A stretch of 46,921 bases of DNA from Trichosphaerium sp. ATCC 40318. Its lineage: Eukaryota > Discosea > Flabellinia > Trichosidae. The notes beneath the pieces are model-generated. The model was not told the origin of the DNA and ran no database searches. It worked only from the letters and a program-made list of their open reading frames with translations. The stretch lies in NCBI GenBank assembly GCA_038496445.1, contig JALMLS010000603.1:1-46921 (forward strand), written 5' to 3'. Position 1 is the first letter of the stretch. Every line of letters begins with the position of its first letter. This document shows, piece by piece, positions 22,888 to 35,481 of this stretch. The translations under genes and the position numbers were made by a program.

Positions 22888-25501
22888 GAAACATGAAGAA
22901 GTGATAACTGTAGTCGTTTGAACATGTAGGATTCGAGACGAAGTGGTATAGGCAGGCGAAGGGTAATAGCGTTACTAATTCTACAGTTCTTGATACCAAA
23001 TAAACGATATGTAAAATAGATATGGTTATGTTGAATGTAGCATGCTTTTTCATGAAGTCTTGCGCTCCTACAGTACTTTGACGTTACATTTATACCAGCT
23101 CTTAACTTTTTTGTATTTTACACTCTCTATTCATTGCGAGAACGATAGGAAAAAAGGTACATAATGAGTAAGCAACTTGCAAAATTAACGCTTGTCCAGT
23201 TGACAATGAAAGTAGAAAAGAAATTCGGTATTGACTTCGCTGTTGTGTTCAATCTTGTTACCAAATAAAATATCGTCAACGGATCGTATTTATTGACAAC
23301 CTACGCGTTGCCACATGATATTATTAAGTCAAAACCATTTTACTGTCTGTGCTTCCATAGTTTGTATCAGCACGTGATGTAAATAATGGTACAACAATTT
23401 TGCAATGTCCGCCACAAGTTTCAGACCATTTATCTTCATCTGTTGCTTCGAGTCACTTCTCCCTTCACTACATGTTACTCCAAATGCTCCACCCTCTTTT
23501 TACTTGTCGTACTTATACGTTGTGTACGTTAAGGAGCTGAGAAATCATTACACCTGCTGGCACTACCATACATTGGTACTAAAGCAACCATAAACAATAC
23601 GTACCACGGTTTGAGATGATACTTGAGTGCTAGTACAACCTACCTGAGTACGATATGTATATAAACTGATATTCCTACGCGTCACGATGTACTATTGGAA
23701 GTAATAAAGCGGAACAATACATTCTTACAAAAAAGGTACGTAACAGACTAATACGTTGTAACCACAAATTTTATATCATTTTGGAATGGTTTGGTGACGT
23801 TTCACTTCTTTCAATGTAATCCTCGTTTGAACTTGGTTCGCTTCAAAATCAACGCCATACATGGCTTTGTAGCGCAGAAAAAGTTTTGTCTGTTTTTAAC
23901 CAAGTCGATGACGTTTCGTGTCAAAAAACGTGATAGCCATTTTTTTTCCGTATTGTCGCTCCTTTTGCGTTGAAATTATGTTTTTATCAAGTACGAACGC
24001 GTTAGTATAAGCCTCTAGCTCTAAAGCAAGTTTTCACGCACTTTAAAGCAAGTTCACCTTACCTCTTCACTTTCTTCCTTAAATCGCCTTTAATACATTA
24101 CTGTGAAGAGTTTAGTACTCTAATAAACAATTTACAGTCTTGTTGGACCGAGTTTAGCGTTTATCGTGAGGTTGAATCTTTTTCGTGGATATCCTTTGAG
24201 TAAACTAACGCCATACGCTTATAAATAACCGTATTAGCCTGTATACACAACAATACTCAGGTTCAAGAAATTTTTATTACAACGGTTGGTGAGAAATGGA
24301 ATTCGCCCTTGAAATGCTCCGAATGCCGCTGTATGTGTTTTAAAAGCTTATACATATGCGTGAACGTATTCACAGATGGTTTATAAGGGTTTTAGAGGTA
24401 TTTGGAGTGTTTTATAAATTACTCAGCACAAAGATCACCAATTTGAAAAACAGTTGCACGTCAGGTACTCCCGTCGGTAAGGCTATGCTGTGGTAGGTTT
24501 TAGTGTAAACTACATATTACTAAGCTCAACGCAAACCAATTTGAAACAAAATGAGTACCAATAGGATCACCAGAGACAGGGCTACAGGTGTGATTCAGGT
24601 CCCACAATTTTTTTTTGTTTTGGTTTTAGGTGTACAAAAGAAAATGGATTTATCGTGTTATCGTATTTGTAAAAAAGTACCATGAGCACTTATCATGTAA
24701 AAATTCTGAACTGATCTCAATACCCAAAATCTGTCTTGGATGCGCCAAAGCTATGTAATGTCCCTTGAAATAAATAACTGACTAAGACTGTAACCTGGTA
24801 GCCATATCTTTTGCGAAAATTCCTTTGGCGATGCTCCCATCTCAGTTCCGTGAAGGTGTTAGCCAGTGATTGAACCCAGTGTATTGCAAGCTATAGTGGT
24901 AATGCATAAAAACCATTTGTAGTAAAAATATTCTCATAATTTTCTTATTTTTGTGGAGATCATTTTGGTGCACCCAGTTGTCGAAAATAGTGCTAAATTA
25001 CTGACGTTCGTAAATTAAAGCCAAAAGTAAGTATATCCTCCTGAGGAACAGGAGCCGTAGTAGTCATCAAGTCGTTTACAAAAAAAAGTCAACATAAGTT
25101 GAATCAAGTTTTTCAAAATGTATTTGCTTTTTACAAGACTCTTCATAGCTCATGATATATTTACGAAGGATTTAACAACATGTTTATTAGCAGAAGTAAT
25201 TCACATACAATAACTGCATGCATACTTTTCTCCGAAGGAACTCCGATTTGATACTTTTTTTTTGGTTTACAATTTGTTCATCTTCCATTGCTCAACCAGC
25301 AAAGTTCTTATGATTAGAATGTAAGGTTATAATATTTATGTAGTTGTGTTGTGTTATACTTCATACAAGGGCACCATAGAGCGTAGGGCCGTCTTTAGTT
25401 GCTTAAACAATTAACCAAATGATTCATTTGCACGCAAAACAAACTTAAGCGTTTTTTCAATAGTCGTTTATTACTACACATACTTCGGCACATTACACGC
25501 A
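22888..25501. other. Intergenic, contains dispersed repeat copy 1
   Basis: No recognisable gene. Small frames at 23405-23593 and 23791-23973 lack any domain. The main structure is the dispersed repeat at about 24010-24860 (separate entry), followed at 24931 by the 17-bp motif TTCTCATAATTTTCTTA. Confidence 0.4.
24010..24860 (-). repeat. Dispersed repeat, uninterrupted copy (empty site)
   Basis: About 850 bp that match, in reverse orientation, 34780-35484 joined directly to 39989-40170. Shared words include AAGCAAGTTTTCACGC, TTTAGCGTTTATCGTGAGG, CTGGTAGCCATATC and CTCAGTTCCG. The two halves meet at GGATATCC (24187-24194), exactly where the other copy is split by the piggyBac-like element. No coding frame is seen. 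A shorter partial copy lies at 45020-45240. Confidence 0.85.
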
Positions 25502-28500
25502 ATGGAAAGCGTGTGTACACTGATCTTATTTGTATCATTGGCTACAATGTCCCAAACTGTTTCGGGGCACAGAAACATTACTATACGTGCGTTAAAAGCA
25601 TCCACAACGTTTTTGAGATATTATAAAAATATTAACGAACGTTACAGTTTATGTCGGTAGTTGGACAAATAGTACAACTGCTGCAGCCTTCGCCGGTCAG
25701 TTTCAGTACGTTCATTACAACTCCGAAGGTTTTTAGTTGTTTTGCTTTTTGGGTGGTGTAATCAAAACGTTGTTACGGTAGATAGGGCTAAAATAATGCT
25801 TCCACGTGATTAACGATATTAATTTTGCCCTGTAGAAATCAAGTGGATTATTTGGAAGACTGGATGGCAAGACCAGAGAACCTACTAACAATCAACGGAG
25901 AAAAAGTTGGTTTTAAAGTAAAGTATGTATCATTTGAACTATTTTTGAACGAAAGTGAAAAACTGGCTATTTTTGGCATAAACTCGTGTCCTACACGTGA
26001 TTTTATTTTTTTTTTATGTATTAAATGTTAGTTTTAGAACGGTTAATGGTATTTTTAAAGCCCCAGCTACGCATCTGGAAGGACTTAACGATCCGAACGT
26101 TTCTTTGTATATTTCTTTTTCAGACTCTGCTTCGTTTTCAAATGGTGTATATCAACTCTATGATCAGCATCGAACACTACTTCGTACGTATCAATCAATA
26201 CCCGTGATGCCCTGTTAAGTATTTGTAGTAAATTTAGAGTCAATACCAACGGAGGTTAGCAAGAAGTCGAAATACAGTTTAACAATGGCGCCATCTTCCG
26301 ATACTACATTCTTTAGCTCGCTGCCTTCTCTTCGTCTAGTTGGAGCAAAAACAATCACAATAATTCACAGTCCTGTTTTCGCAATTGGCAGGAGGTATAG
26401 TCGCTTTAATTAAAGTAGTTCACACTCGTAATTACTTGTGTAGTTGTCAAAGCTCAATTCTTAGAGATGAACTTCAACTTCAAGGATTCAAAATTATTGG
26501 AGACTTTATTCTTGAACGTAAGATTTTTAAAGACTCACAGCACACTTAAACTAATACTCTACAATTTAGCACACCCACTTTCAGGTGCAGTAGTAATCAA
26601 TGACCACCATTCTTACAGCGATTCATTGAAAGCAAATATTTCTGCAACTGCTTTACTTGCCAAGGAGCTTGATGCTGATGCATGGTAAGTAGTTAAGTCT
26701 CTTTACTATGTCTTAACGTCGACTCTACAGGCTGTTTTGTACCGGTGCTACGGATACTGTAGGATTGGTAATGAAGACATTACGTGACGTAGATTACACA
26801 CCTCGTTTCGTTGGCATCACATCAACTACTTACACATACAATACAATCCGCACTCCTGGGTTATTTAATGCAGATTTATGGCAATATGTTTCAGTGTCGG
26901 CTGAGGTAATAGTGATTCTCAGCTACTCAGTTCTAACGAGAATTTTTAGTTTGATTCTGAAATGAGGTATCCACCTGTATCAGAGTTTACTACGTACAGC
27001 AAGTTCGTTGAAGAGTTTGGAGAGTACAACAATGGCAAAGAATTATTTTATGGGATTCCTTTTGTTGTAGCATACACGACATTAAGGAGAGCTATCATCG
27101 ATGCCATAGATGAGTATGGAAATGACATTAGAGTAAGGCTATTTTTGGTAGTATTATTTTCAAATCATTGGTACTATTGACACGTGCTTAGTTAAACTCT
27201 AATTCTGTTCTGGAGCTCGTAACAAGTGCCAATTCCACAAATGTTTGTGACAATAGTGTAAGTACTGCTAAGGTATTCTTGCGCTTTTGACATTTGTATT
27301 AGCTTTATGATGTGTTGTATCAAATTATTTACAGGTATAAGCTTGATACCATCACGGGTAGGTACTCATGGGATGTAAATTCAGCACAACAAAGGTAAAA
27401 AGAAGCTTTTAATTTTGAGTTTTAACCGTGTCTTTCTAGAGATTGGTTACACTTGCAGCTTCAAGAAAAAGGCAAATTCTCAATTGTTGGTAATATGAGA
27501 ACTCTCCTTCAACTTGTTTTTAACATATCTTAGCGCCTCCTTCAACCAAGATAGCTGATTTGATATACCCAATGCCCAAATGGCACGAGCGTATATTTGA
27601 TCCTAAATATGGTAACAAAACCCTTTTGATCCTTTAGCTAAACAGACACCTAAGGTCACTGGACAGAAATTCTTGTTACAATAACAGCATGCGTATTTTT
27701 CTGTATTAACGTTGGGTGGGCTATCTTTCTTCCCCTGAATGTTAACGACAGAAAAGTCAAGGTAATAACAGTGTAATCAAATCCTGGTGCTAACAGTTCA
27801 TTGAAAAGGCTTCCTCACCTTTGTTTATGGGCATTATGTTGCTTGGAAGCACTTTGCTTTTTATTTCAGTATTCACTTTACTTCCAAACGTTGTATCAAC
27901 ATGGACGTGTATAACATCAGCATGGATTTTGGACCTTGGGTTTGTTCTACTGTTTGGGCACGTTGTTATTCATATCTTGTCGTCTCTAACTGTCCTTCAG
28001 ACCCTTGCTTGGGAAGACTCTTCGTATTGATAGATTGTATCATAAAGAATCAGTAGAGATCATACGGATAACAGATAAGATGGTTCTCATGTGGGTTGGC
28101 GCTCTTGTAGGCTGTCACCTTGTACTCTTGGTGGTGTTGGTACGCTGTTTTCTTCGTTGCTTCGTTCTCTAACTGTTTGTTAGACTGCTACAGGTAGATC
28201 TGATAGGGTGTTAGTTGTGGTTGACCCAGTTCGGGTTTTTCAGAACTATTACACGTGCCAACATGATCTTGCGTACAAAATAATATCATATATCATTGTA
28301 TCGGCCAACGTAAGGAAGTATCACGTGATACAACTTTTTTCTAATGAAGAATATATTTAGGGTATTTTGCTGTTGGTTTGTAGTTTTTTTGCTTTCAGAG
28401 TTAGATCTATACCATTGAAGCAATACAACGAATCAAAGATCATTTTCTTTACTGTTTACAATGTAGCTTTCTTCTCTATATTGAGCGTTGCTTTGGCTGC

Positions 28501-28764
28501 ATCTAGTATTGAACGATTTGCTCGGTTTGTGCTTGTTTCACTTTGTATCTTGTTGGGCTCAGGTATGCATTAAAGTTGCGTATGATGCTTACTGTTGTTT
28601 TTAGCTATAACTGTGAATTCTTTCTTTTTGCACAAGACTCAATCCACATTCATGTCTCCGTCAACCAAGACTAAGTTTTCAACTGGGTCTGTTAATTCAA
28701 GGTACGTACATTCAAAGTACTGTCATTCGCATAACTTATTTTTAGTGGGACAAATAGAGAATAA
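25502..28764 (+). CDS. GABA-B-like class C G-protein-coupled receptor
   Basis: Multi-exon gene from ATG 25502 with a signal peptide (MESVCTLILFVSLATM). The extracellular part is a periplasmic-binding-protein type I (Venus flytrap) domain: YVGSWTNSTTAAAFAGQF, then SKKSKYSLTMAPSSDTTFF, LRLVGAKTITIIH and DELQLQGFKIIGDFI. The exons at 26594-27130 continue it (ELDADAWLFCTGATDTVG). Seven-helix exons follow: HWTEILVTITACVFFCINVG, SPLFMGIMLLGSTLLFISVF, WTCITSAWILDLGFVLLFGH, MVLMWVGALVGCHLVLLV, DLAYKIISYIIV, then the class C hallmark NESKIIFFTVYNV and FLHKTQS. It stops at 28764. Class C receptors bind amino-acid-like or small ligands and signal through G proteins; the ligand here is unknown. The second Venus-flytrap exons near 25926-26220 are hard to place, and several introns contain CACGTG. 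Confidence 0.88.
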
Positions 28765-28945
28765 TGTAAAATGACAACAACAATATTCAGAACACTTTGA
28801 ATGACGCTTCACTTGAGTTTATAAGACGATACGTATGTAAATGATAAAAAACTTTTGCGTTTTATTAAACCAGATATTGTTTGTATGAAGAAAGCGTGTA
28901 AGTTCCAAAAAAGGGTGAGTCCTAAGACAGTTGGTTTTTTTTTGT

Positions 28946-30000
28946 TTACATTTTAAAGTCTTTTGTAACATAACGACGTCCGTCTTTGTCAATCTGACAA
29001 TTAGTCAAGTTATCAAGACCTTTCATTGTTACATAACGACATTGGTCAATCTCCAAAACACGACATCCCTTCAAATGCTTCAACCCTTCATCAGTAATAG
29101 CGCACATCGACAAAGTCAAAAAAGGAACTTTCGAGAGATGCTTCAACCCTTCATCACTAACACCACGAACATTCGTTAAAGTAATATCCTCACATCCTGA
29201 TAGATGTTTAAGTCCATCGTCAGATATCCTCATACAACCACGGAGAACAACAACATTGACATTCTTTAAGTGAACCAAGCCATCATTTGTTAAGTTAATA
29301 GTATTACTTAAGTCAACTTTAAACGCTTTAGAAAGATGCTTCAAACCAGGTCCTCGTATGCCTGAACACATCTCAAGTGATAGTTTCTTCACCTTTGATA
29401 AATGAACCAACCCTTCATCTGTTATCTTCTGACATCTCACAAGAGAAACTCTTTCACAGTTTGACAAAGGTGGCAATCCAGCGTCTGTTATCTTTGGTGA
29501 AAATGCCACGTGTGGTGTAAAGAAGTGAAATTGTTTTATCTTCTTCAAGTGTTGTAACCCCTCGTCTGTTATCTCTTTACTTATGTTGAAGTAGAGGGTG
29601 TGGATGTTGGCGAAGTACGGAAATGATGCGTCGGTGATTTTGTTACAGTTAATCAAGTTGAGAGTACCAGTATTCAATAGTAAGTCCTTTAGGAGCTCCA
29701 TTACTGAGTCGGTAATAGTATCATAGACTCTGTAGCCTAGATCGCTTCCAGTATACTTTTTGACTAAATGAAGCTCGTGAGTGCGTAGCCAGACTTTAAA
29801 GTGATTGTCAAACGCTTTTGAGCATTGTCTGATTACTAAACCGTATTTCTGTCCTGAATCAGCTACAAAACTTGTAATTATTGACCAGATCTCTGAAGGG
29901 AGACATTGGAGCTTTGGAGGGATGCTAATGTGAATAAAAGTCTCCTCGTTTCCTAATCAGGTTCGTTTTTGCTGAATATGAAACCGCTTCTGGTTTTCAT
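28946..30000 (-). CDS. F-box/leucine-rich-repeat protein
   Basis: The second exon, 29952-28946, encodes an F-box (LPSEIWSIITSFVADSG) and about nine LRRs of the cysteine-containing FBXL type, each like ITDEGLKHLSK followed by LSLEMC. The C-terminus is YVTKDFKM. ATG 29701 inside the frame would lose the F-box, so a start upstream is preferred. A first exon ATG 30000 (MKTRS) with a 32-nt intron 29984-29953 joins in frame, giving 340 residues; the donor GTTTCA is weak, so this junction is uncertain. The expected role is the substrate receptor of an SCF ubiquitin ligase. It converges on the GPCR gene, about 180 bp away. Confidence 0.82.
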
Positions 30001-30350
30001 TTGACTATAATCATTCTAACTACTGGAATGAGCGTGTATACTATTGATCATAATATTGAGCTTTGTTTAAAGATCGCACAAAGGCCTGTGGTTGATTGAA
30101 CAATCAAAGAATGTTCATGTCACAAACTTATCGTGATATTGATTATATGACTATATTACTTCGCTTCATTTAAAACAGGGACATTTCTTTGTTGTCGAAT
30201 TTACGTAGCTTACACATACTAAATAGTACATTGTTTTTGATGTCAAACACGTGCTTTTGTGCGTGGGGAAACAACAAACTCCAAAAAGGATGCTATTAAT
30301 TGGATAAGATTACAAGTTTTTTTGGCTGTTTATTTGGTTCTATACTACAC
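30001..30350. other. Spacer between F-box/LRR and MUS81 genes
   Basis: AT-rich spacer with no coding signal. It should hold the promoter of the F-box/LRR gene and the 3' untranslated end of the MUS81 gene. A CACGTG lies at about 30249. Confidence 0.5.
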
Positions 30351-32350
30351 TTAGGAACCCATAGACTCCAAGCAAGCGTTTGCGTGGATGTTTAGTTCCA
30401 TGTTGGTACCTTTTATTTTTTTACTACAGAAAGGACATTGTGTGGTTGTGATGATTTGTACTTCATCGTCATCAAGAATTTCTCTGTTTATCTTTTGTTT
30501 TTTTTTGGGAGTGAATCCTGTTCTTTGTACATCATAATCCAAAGTAGTTCTCTTGCGTTTATTAACTAGAAACAATGTAATGAGAAATAGGTACAGTAAA
30601 TAGAGTTAAGTTTGACAACGATCGAAAAACAATAAAAAACAGTTCTGACTTTAAAAAAAAACAAGAAAAAAGTAGAAAGTTGTTACGTGTGTTGTACGTT
30701 GTTTCTTCTTCAAGAGACTATCTGAACTATGATTAATAGAATAATCAACACGTGGTGACACTTTTAACATTTCTATCTGATTAAGTGTTTCATCAATAAA
30801 CCGCTCTGCTTTTTTCTTTCCTTCTGGTATTTCTGCTCCTTCAAGTAGTGAAATATTTTGAGATACTTTGTTCCAAAAGTTATGAAGCAAGCTTATACTT
30901 TCGTGTATATCTTTTGTGCGTAGTACTATAAAATCACTTTCATTATCTAATTCCTTTAATATCTGCTTAATCTTCTGAAGAGAAACATCATACGTCAAAA
31001 GAAGTGCTAGAAACAAAATAAAATTAGGAAATTATTCTTCTCAGAAAACAGAGAAAATTGGTTTGTCACAACATGCCTTCATATTGATTTGGATCACCTT
31101 CGACAAGATAATATAGTTGCATATGTGGTCTTTCTGTCTTTAATGCTACCATTCTTGCTTTTTGTTTTACGTATCGGCCATCTGTAATAGATGCTGCCAG
31201 ATCTAACACAAAGTTAGAAATGTAGTTTGGTTTTCCAATGGTTGACTCACCTTTGATCTCCTTGCGTTCTATGAGATACGGTAACTTATACGTCTTATCC
31301 TCAGCACACTTGTAAACAAAACCATAATCCCCAGCAGGCATTGAAGCTGTTTCATAACTTGTGCCATGACCTTTTTTAGTTGGTGTTAGTTGGATTATTT
31401 TTATATGAAAAACCAATTTTGAACGCACGTTGTAAGGTTTTGCATGTTTTATGAAGTTGAGATAAACTACCACCACCTTCTCTTTCATCAACAACAAGAA
31501 CAACGCCTTTATCGTTATTATGAGCGTATAAACCTACAAAACAAGTTACAACCAATAATCTTTTTCGAAAAAAAGTGCAAAGTACTTTTAGGTGGAGTGT
31601 CCCTTACAGGTGATGATTCCAGGTCTATCATTTCTTCAGTTTTAGCTATGCCAGCTTCTGTAAGCTCATAAACAATTTCTTTATTCTTGGTCCTTCGTTT
31701 AACCAGTTGGCCATAAGTCTTCGACGCAAGCTGATCCAAGGTGCTACCAACGAGTGACTAATAAAAGTCTTAGCATAATTTTTTCTGTTTATCATGCCTG
31801 TGCACTCAAACAGTCTTCCTCGCATAATAAATTTGCATGTTCCAGTATAGTTTGTTTAGGCATTTGGCCTCCATCTACAGATTAATGTTAGTCTAAGGTT
31901 AGAATGTTTGGTAAACTTGAAAAACCTTTCTTAAGAACAACAAGACAAGCGCTTGCTGCATCCACAAACTTTTTATCTGTAGGCGCAGCAACTATTGCAG
32001 ACTTTGTTTTATGATACGTTAACATCTATTAAATGTTTGACATTAGCACAATAGAAACTCAGTAAAAAGGAAATAGCTCCATCCACTTAGTTGCGCATGG
32101 AATAAAAAGATGTTTGATGTGAGGTACCCGAATAGTATTTTTTGCGACACCTTTAACCTCATTTAGTTGTCTCTCATCTGCTATACAAGTAGTACATACA
32201 CCAAGACCAGTAATAGCCTTAAAAACAAATGTTAATCACGTGTTACCCCAAAAACGTTTTGTGACAAACCAACATTGTTTTGTATGGTACCTTACGTATT
32301 TCTCTAGCAAGTCCTAAATTGCACTGTCTTTTCTTTGGAGAGTTATCCAT
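30351..32350 (-). CDS. MUS81: MUS81-like ERCC4-family nuclease with C-terminal UBZ4 finger
   Basis: Start ATG 32350 (MDNSPKKRQ). A helix-hairpin-helix-like region (LNEVKGVAKNTI) leads to a winged helix (MPKQTILEHANLLCEEDC, TLDQLASKTYGQLVKRR, YELTEAG). The ERCC4 nuclease domain has VVLVVDEREGGG, MPAGDYGFVYK, LIERKEIK joined to DLAASITDGRYVKQKARM (the ERKxxxD active site) and YYLVEGDPNQYE. MUS81 then continues with DFIVLRTKDIHES. The usual C-terminal (HhH)2 is not seen. A basic linker instead leads to CPFCSKKIKGTNMELNIHAN followed by ACLES, a UBZ4-type ubiquitin-binding finger, ending at 30351. MUS81 with EME1 cuts branched DNA at stalled forks and recombination intermediates in the nucleus. 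Two of its introns, 31076-31007 and 31797-31758, are GC-AG. Confidence 0.86.
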
Positions 32351-32530
32351 GTAGTACTTTTCTACCAGTTACTGTTAATATCTCACAATGGCCAGGTGCA
32401 CCAGCGTTGTATCTCACCTTTATCTAGAAGAATACGCAGAAACTTGTACCGTAAATTCTTTTTTGCGCAAGAAGTATAACTAGGCTTCATAATCGTCGCG
32501 TGGAACCGTTCTGTAGGTCTTGCCAGGAAC

Positions 32531-32959
32531 TTACTTGGTTGGTTCTTTGTTATAGTCATCGTACGACCTCTTAAAACGGATTTAAAGTCAGAAATTTTGG
32601 GTTTTTTGGAAATAATTTTGATATGGCTAAAAACTACCTTGCCGTGTCTTCTGACTTGTGCTCTATCTCTCGGTACGTGCTGAGGTACACGTGAACCGCT
32701 CTTGATCATTTTTGTGAGTTGTATTAGGAATAACGCGTAACATACCTTCGCTGCGATTTAGATAGATCATAGAGCTCTAATACAGTATTATCTGACTGTA
32801 AAAAGTCTGCAACGCGTTCTAATGCCATTAAAGCATTTTCGTATTCAAAATACGGTTGTAAGCATCGCAATGATAATGTATTGGTACTGCTCAACAGTTT
32901 TTACTCGATTTAAAGTAAAACCGCTCTCGCGCACTTTTTTTCAGCAAAACGCTCAACAT
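32531..32959 (-). CDS. Small R3H-like protein
   Basis: Proposed exons are 32959-32922 (MLSVLLKKSARER), 32886-32746, 32700-32638 and 32567-32531, giving about 92 residues. The body reads FEYENALMALERVADFLQSD and LELYDLSKSQRRAVHVYLST, then EHKSEDTAR and DYNKEPTK. The spacing R-x3-H followed by a Ser-containing turn resembles an R3H domain, which binds single-stranded nucleic acid. Exon phases agree throughout, but the first exon is a guess and the whole model is inferred. It lies about 180 bp upstream of MUS81 on the same strand. A 24-nt intron could extend the tail to 32480, but that seems too short. Confidence 0.45.
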
Positions 32960-33461
32960 TAGTCAAGCTCAAGTTGCCTCGCAATAACAAAGAAGAACCA
33001 ACAGTCTAGAGTATTACCAACAACTTTACGTTTCAGCCTCTGTATGGGTTTTACGTGCGTAGAAGAGCCAAGTTCGACTATTTTTATGCGTTTCAGGAGC
33101 GTTGTGAGCGAGAGGCAAAAAAGTGCGAGTTTTCTTTGTAATATTCGGTTGCAAGCGGAAACGTTTAAGGGTGGAGTCCTACATTGAAAAATGATTGGTA
33201 TTTACACTCCCCAACCTGTTTGCATGGTCTATTGTCAATCACTGACTGAAGATGTACATTTCAGGTACTGCCAGAAACCAATTCGCAAGCAGAAATCCCC
33301 ACTGTACAAGATAGTGCCTTTTAGCTCCCATATTGTGGTTTTGTGCGTACGTGTAAATTACGTTTTCTTTTCGATGACCAGTGTTCGAAGCCACGTGATA
33401 TGACCGCTGTTGAAATTAACCATTACATATTTAGACCCAATTTACCAGTTACTACCTCTTA
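32960..33461. other. Divergent intergenic region
   Basis: Lies between the R3H-like gene (minus) and the MORN gene (plus), so it probably carries both promoters. No clear element is recognised. CACGTG is at about 33393. Confidence 0.4.
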
Positions 33462-34639
33462 ATGGAAGCAAAACGCCAAGTAAGTAAACTAAAATGGTTA
33501 AAACAACTAATATTTAACTTTAGCTCAGTTCCAACATAGAACAAGCCTGTAACCGCCTATTGAGGCTTCCATTGGAGCTTCACCTTGAAATTATAGATCT
33601 AGATTTTGATATTTATCTAAAATGGCCTTTATTATCAAAGTACACAGCAACAACAACGAGATTTGATGCCGAACTACAAAAAAATGGTAAATGGTTGAAA
33701 AAACAAAGGAAAGAAAATAAATCGAAACTATTGTGTCGAGAGTATTGGACACAAGGTAAACGTGATGGAGACTGTACTCGCTGGTGGTACAGCAGTGGTC
33801 ATTTGTATTCGCAATGCAATTATGTCAATGACAACATTGAAGGAGAGTACAAGAAGTGGCACGATGAAGGACAACTTCATAAACAATATTTTTACATCAA
33901 TGGTAAACGAGAAGGAGAATACAAGCATTGGTATTCTTCAACGAGCTTACGTGAAAGTGGTCATTATTTAAATGATAAATTAGAAGTTAGTAAATGGCCG
34001 ATTGGAGAGTTACTGCCAATATGTCTCTGGTGAGCGAGATGGAGAGTATAAAATTTGGTATCCCAATGGTCTCTTGAAGTTTCATGGAAGCTATGAAGAG
34101 GGTGCATGTGAAGGAGAACACAAAGAGTGGTACGAGGATGGTCAATTGTGTTACAAGAAAACATACATTGATGGGTTTGAAGAAGGAGAACGCTTAGATT
34201 GGAGTCGAAATGGAACGATGACAAGGCAGCGTTATTACATACGAGGTGAGCTTCAAGGAGATGCAAAGAGTTGGTTTTCCAATGGTAACTTGTGGACATT
34301 TCATCATTATGTCAATGGTAAAAAAGAAGGCGAGTCCAAGACTTGGTGTTATAATGGACAGTTGGACTTTCTTGATAACTATGTTGACGGCAAGCCAGAA
34401 GGTATACATAAGGCTTGGTACAAAAGTGGTGAATTAGCAAACGAATGTCATTACATAAAAAGAGTTGGTATAAAAATGGCCAATTGAAGGAGCAACGTAA
34501 ATATGTCAATGGTAAACGTGAAGGAGAGTACAAGTGTTGGTATGATAATGGACAAATGAAGGAGTACAGGTTTTATACTGATGGTGAAGAGGTTGAAGAG
34601 CGTAAACTATGGAATGAAGATGGCAAATTGATTGATTGA
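33462..34639 (+). pseudogene. F-box-like/MORN gene with two frameshifts
   Basis: An 18-nt first exon from ATG 33462 (MEAKRQ), a 44-nt intron 33480-33523, then SSNIEQACNRLLRLPLELHL with the F-box-like part IIDLDFDIYLKWPLLSK. About 13 MORN-variant repeats follow, but the frame changes twice. It shifts near 33985-34005 (NDKLEV, then NGRLESYCQYVSG in another frame) and near 34455-34470 (ECHYIK, then SWYKNGQLKE). Both shifts look like short deletions inside a repeat, with no usable splice signals. The frame then ends normally at 34639 (WNEDGKLID). It may be a young pseudogene, or a shorter protein ending near 34033 if expressed. Confidence 0.75.
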
Positions 34640-35481
34640 GTGCGATTGAACAAGGAAAAACATTGTTTTTAACATCCCTATTTAAACAAACAGAACTAAG
34701 AAAATAGTAAGAATACATTGTTTAACTTGCCACTTGGCAATTTGTCTGAGTTCAATGCTATGTGGCCCGCTATATATCCACAGTAACCGGCTAATACCTA
34801 GCGGAACTGAGATGGATGCATCACCAAAGGAATTTTCACAAAAAGATATGGCTACCAGGTTACGGTCTTAGTCAGTTATTTATTTCAGGGGTCATTACAT
34901 AGCTTTGGCGCATCCAAGACAGATTTTGGGTATTGAGATCAGTTCAGAATTTTTACGTGATAAGTGCTCATGGTACTTTTTTACAAATACGATAACACGA
35001 TAAATCCGTTTTCTTTTGTACACCTAAAACCAAAACAAAAAAAAATTGTGGGACCTGAATCACACCTGTAGCCCTGTCTCTGGTGATCCAATTGGTACTC
35101 ATTTTGTTTCAAATTGGTTTACATCCAGCGTGGTAATATGTAGTTTACACTAAAACCTACCACAGCATAGCCTTGCCAACGGGAGTACCTGACGTGCAAC
35201 TGTTTTTCAAATTGGTTCACTTTGTGCTGAGTAATTTATAAAACACTCCAAATACCTCTAAAACCCTTATAAACCAGATGCGAATACCTCCAAACGTATT
35301 TCAAACCGTCGGTAAACACATCATTGCGTACATACGTGTCTAAAATACATACAAAGGCATGTTTTCAGGACGAATTCCATTCCTCACCAACCGTTGCAAT
35401 AAAATTTCTTGAGCATGAGTATTGTTGTATACAGGCTAATACAGTTATTCATACGCGTATGGCGTTGGTTTACTCAAAGGA
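34640..35481. repeat. Dispersed repeat copy 2, left part
   Basis: After about 140 bp of spacer, 34780-35484 is the left part of the dispersed repeat, inverted relative to 24.2-24.86 kb (shared GGCTACCAGG, TTATTTATTTCAGGGGTCA and TTTGGCGCATCCAAGA). The repeat stops at the left end of the piggyBac-like element and resumes at 39989. No gene is seen. Confidence 0.85.

Noticed and set aside
28931-29179. Plus-strand frame opposite the F-box/LRR gene
   Set aside because: Antisense shadow of the LRR exon, with repeats (MLQPFI) mirroring the LRR period.
33981-34010. An intron to rescue the first frameshift of the 33.5-kb MORN gene
   Set aside because: The only GT-AG pair (GTTAG) is far too short, and the repeat itself is missing residues, which fits a deletion.
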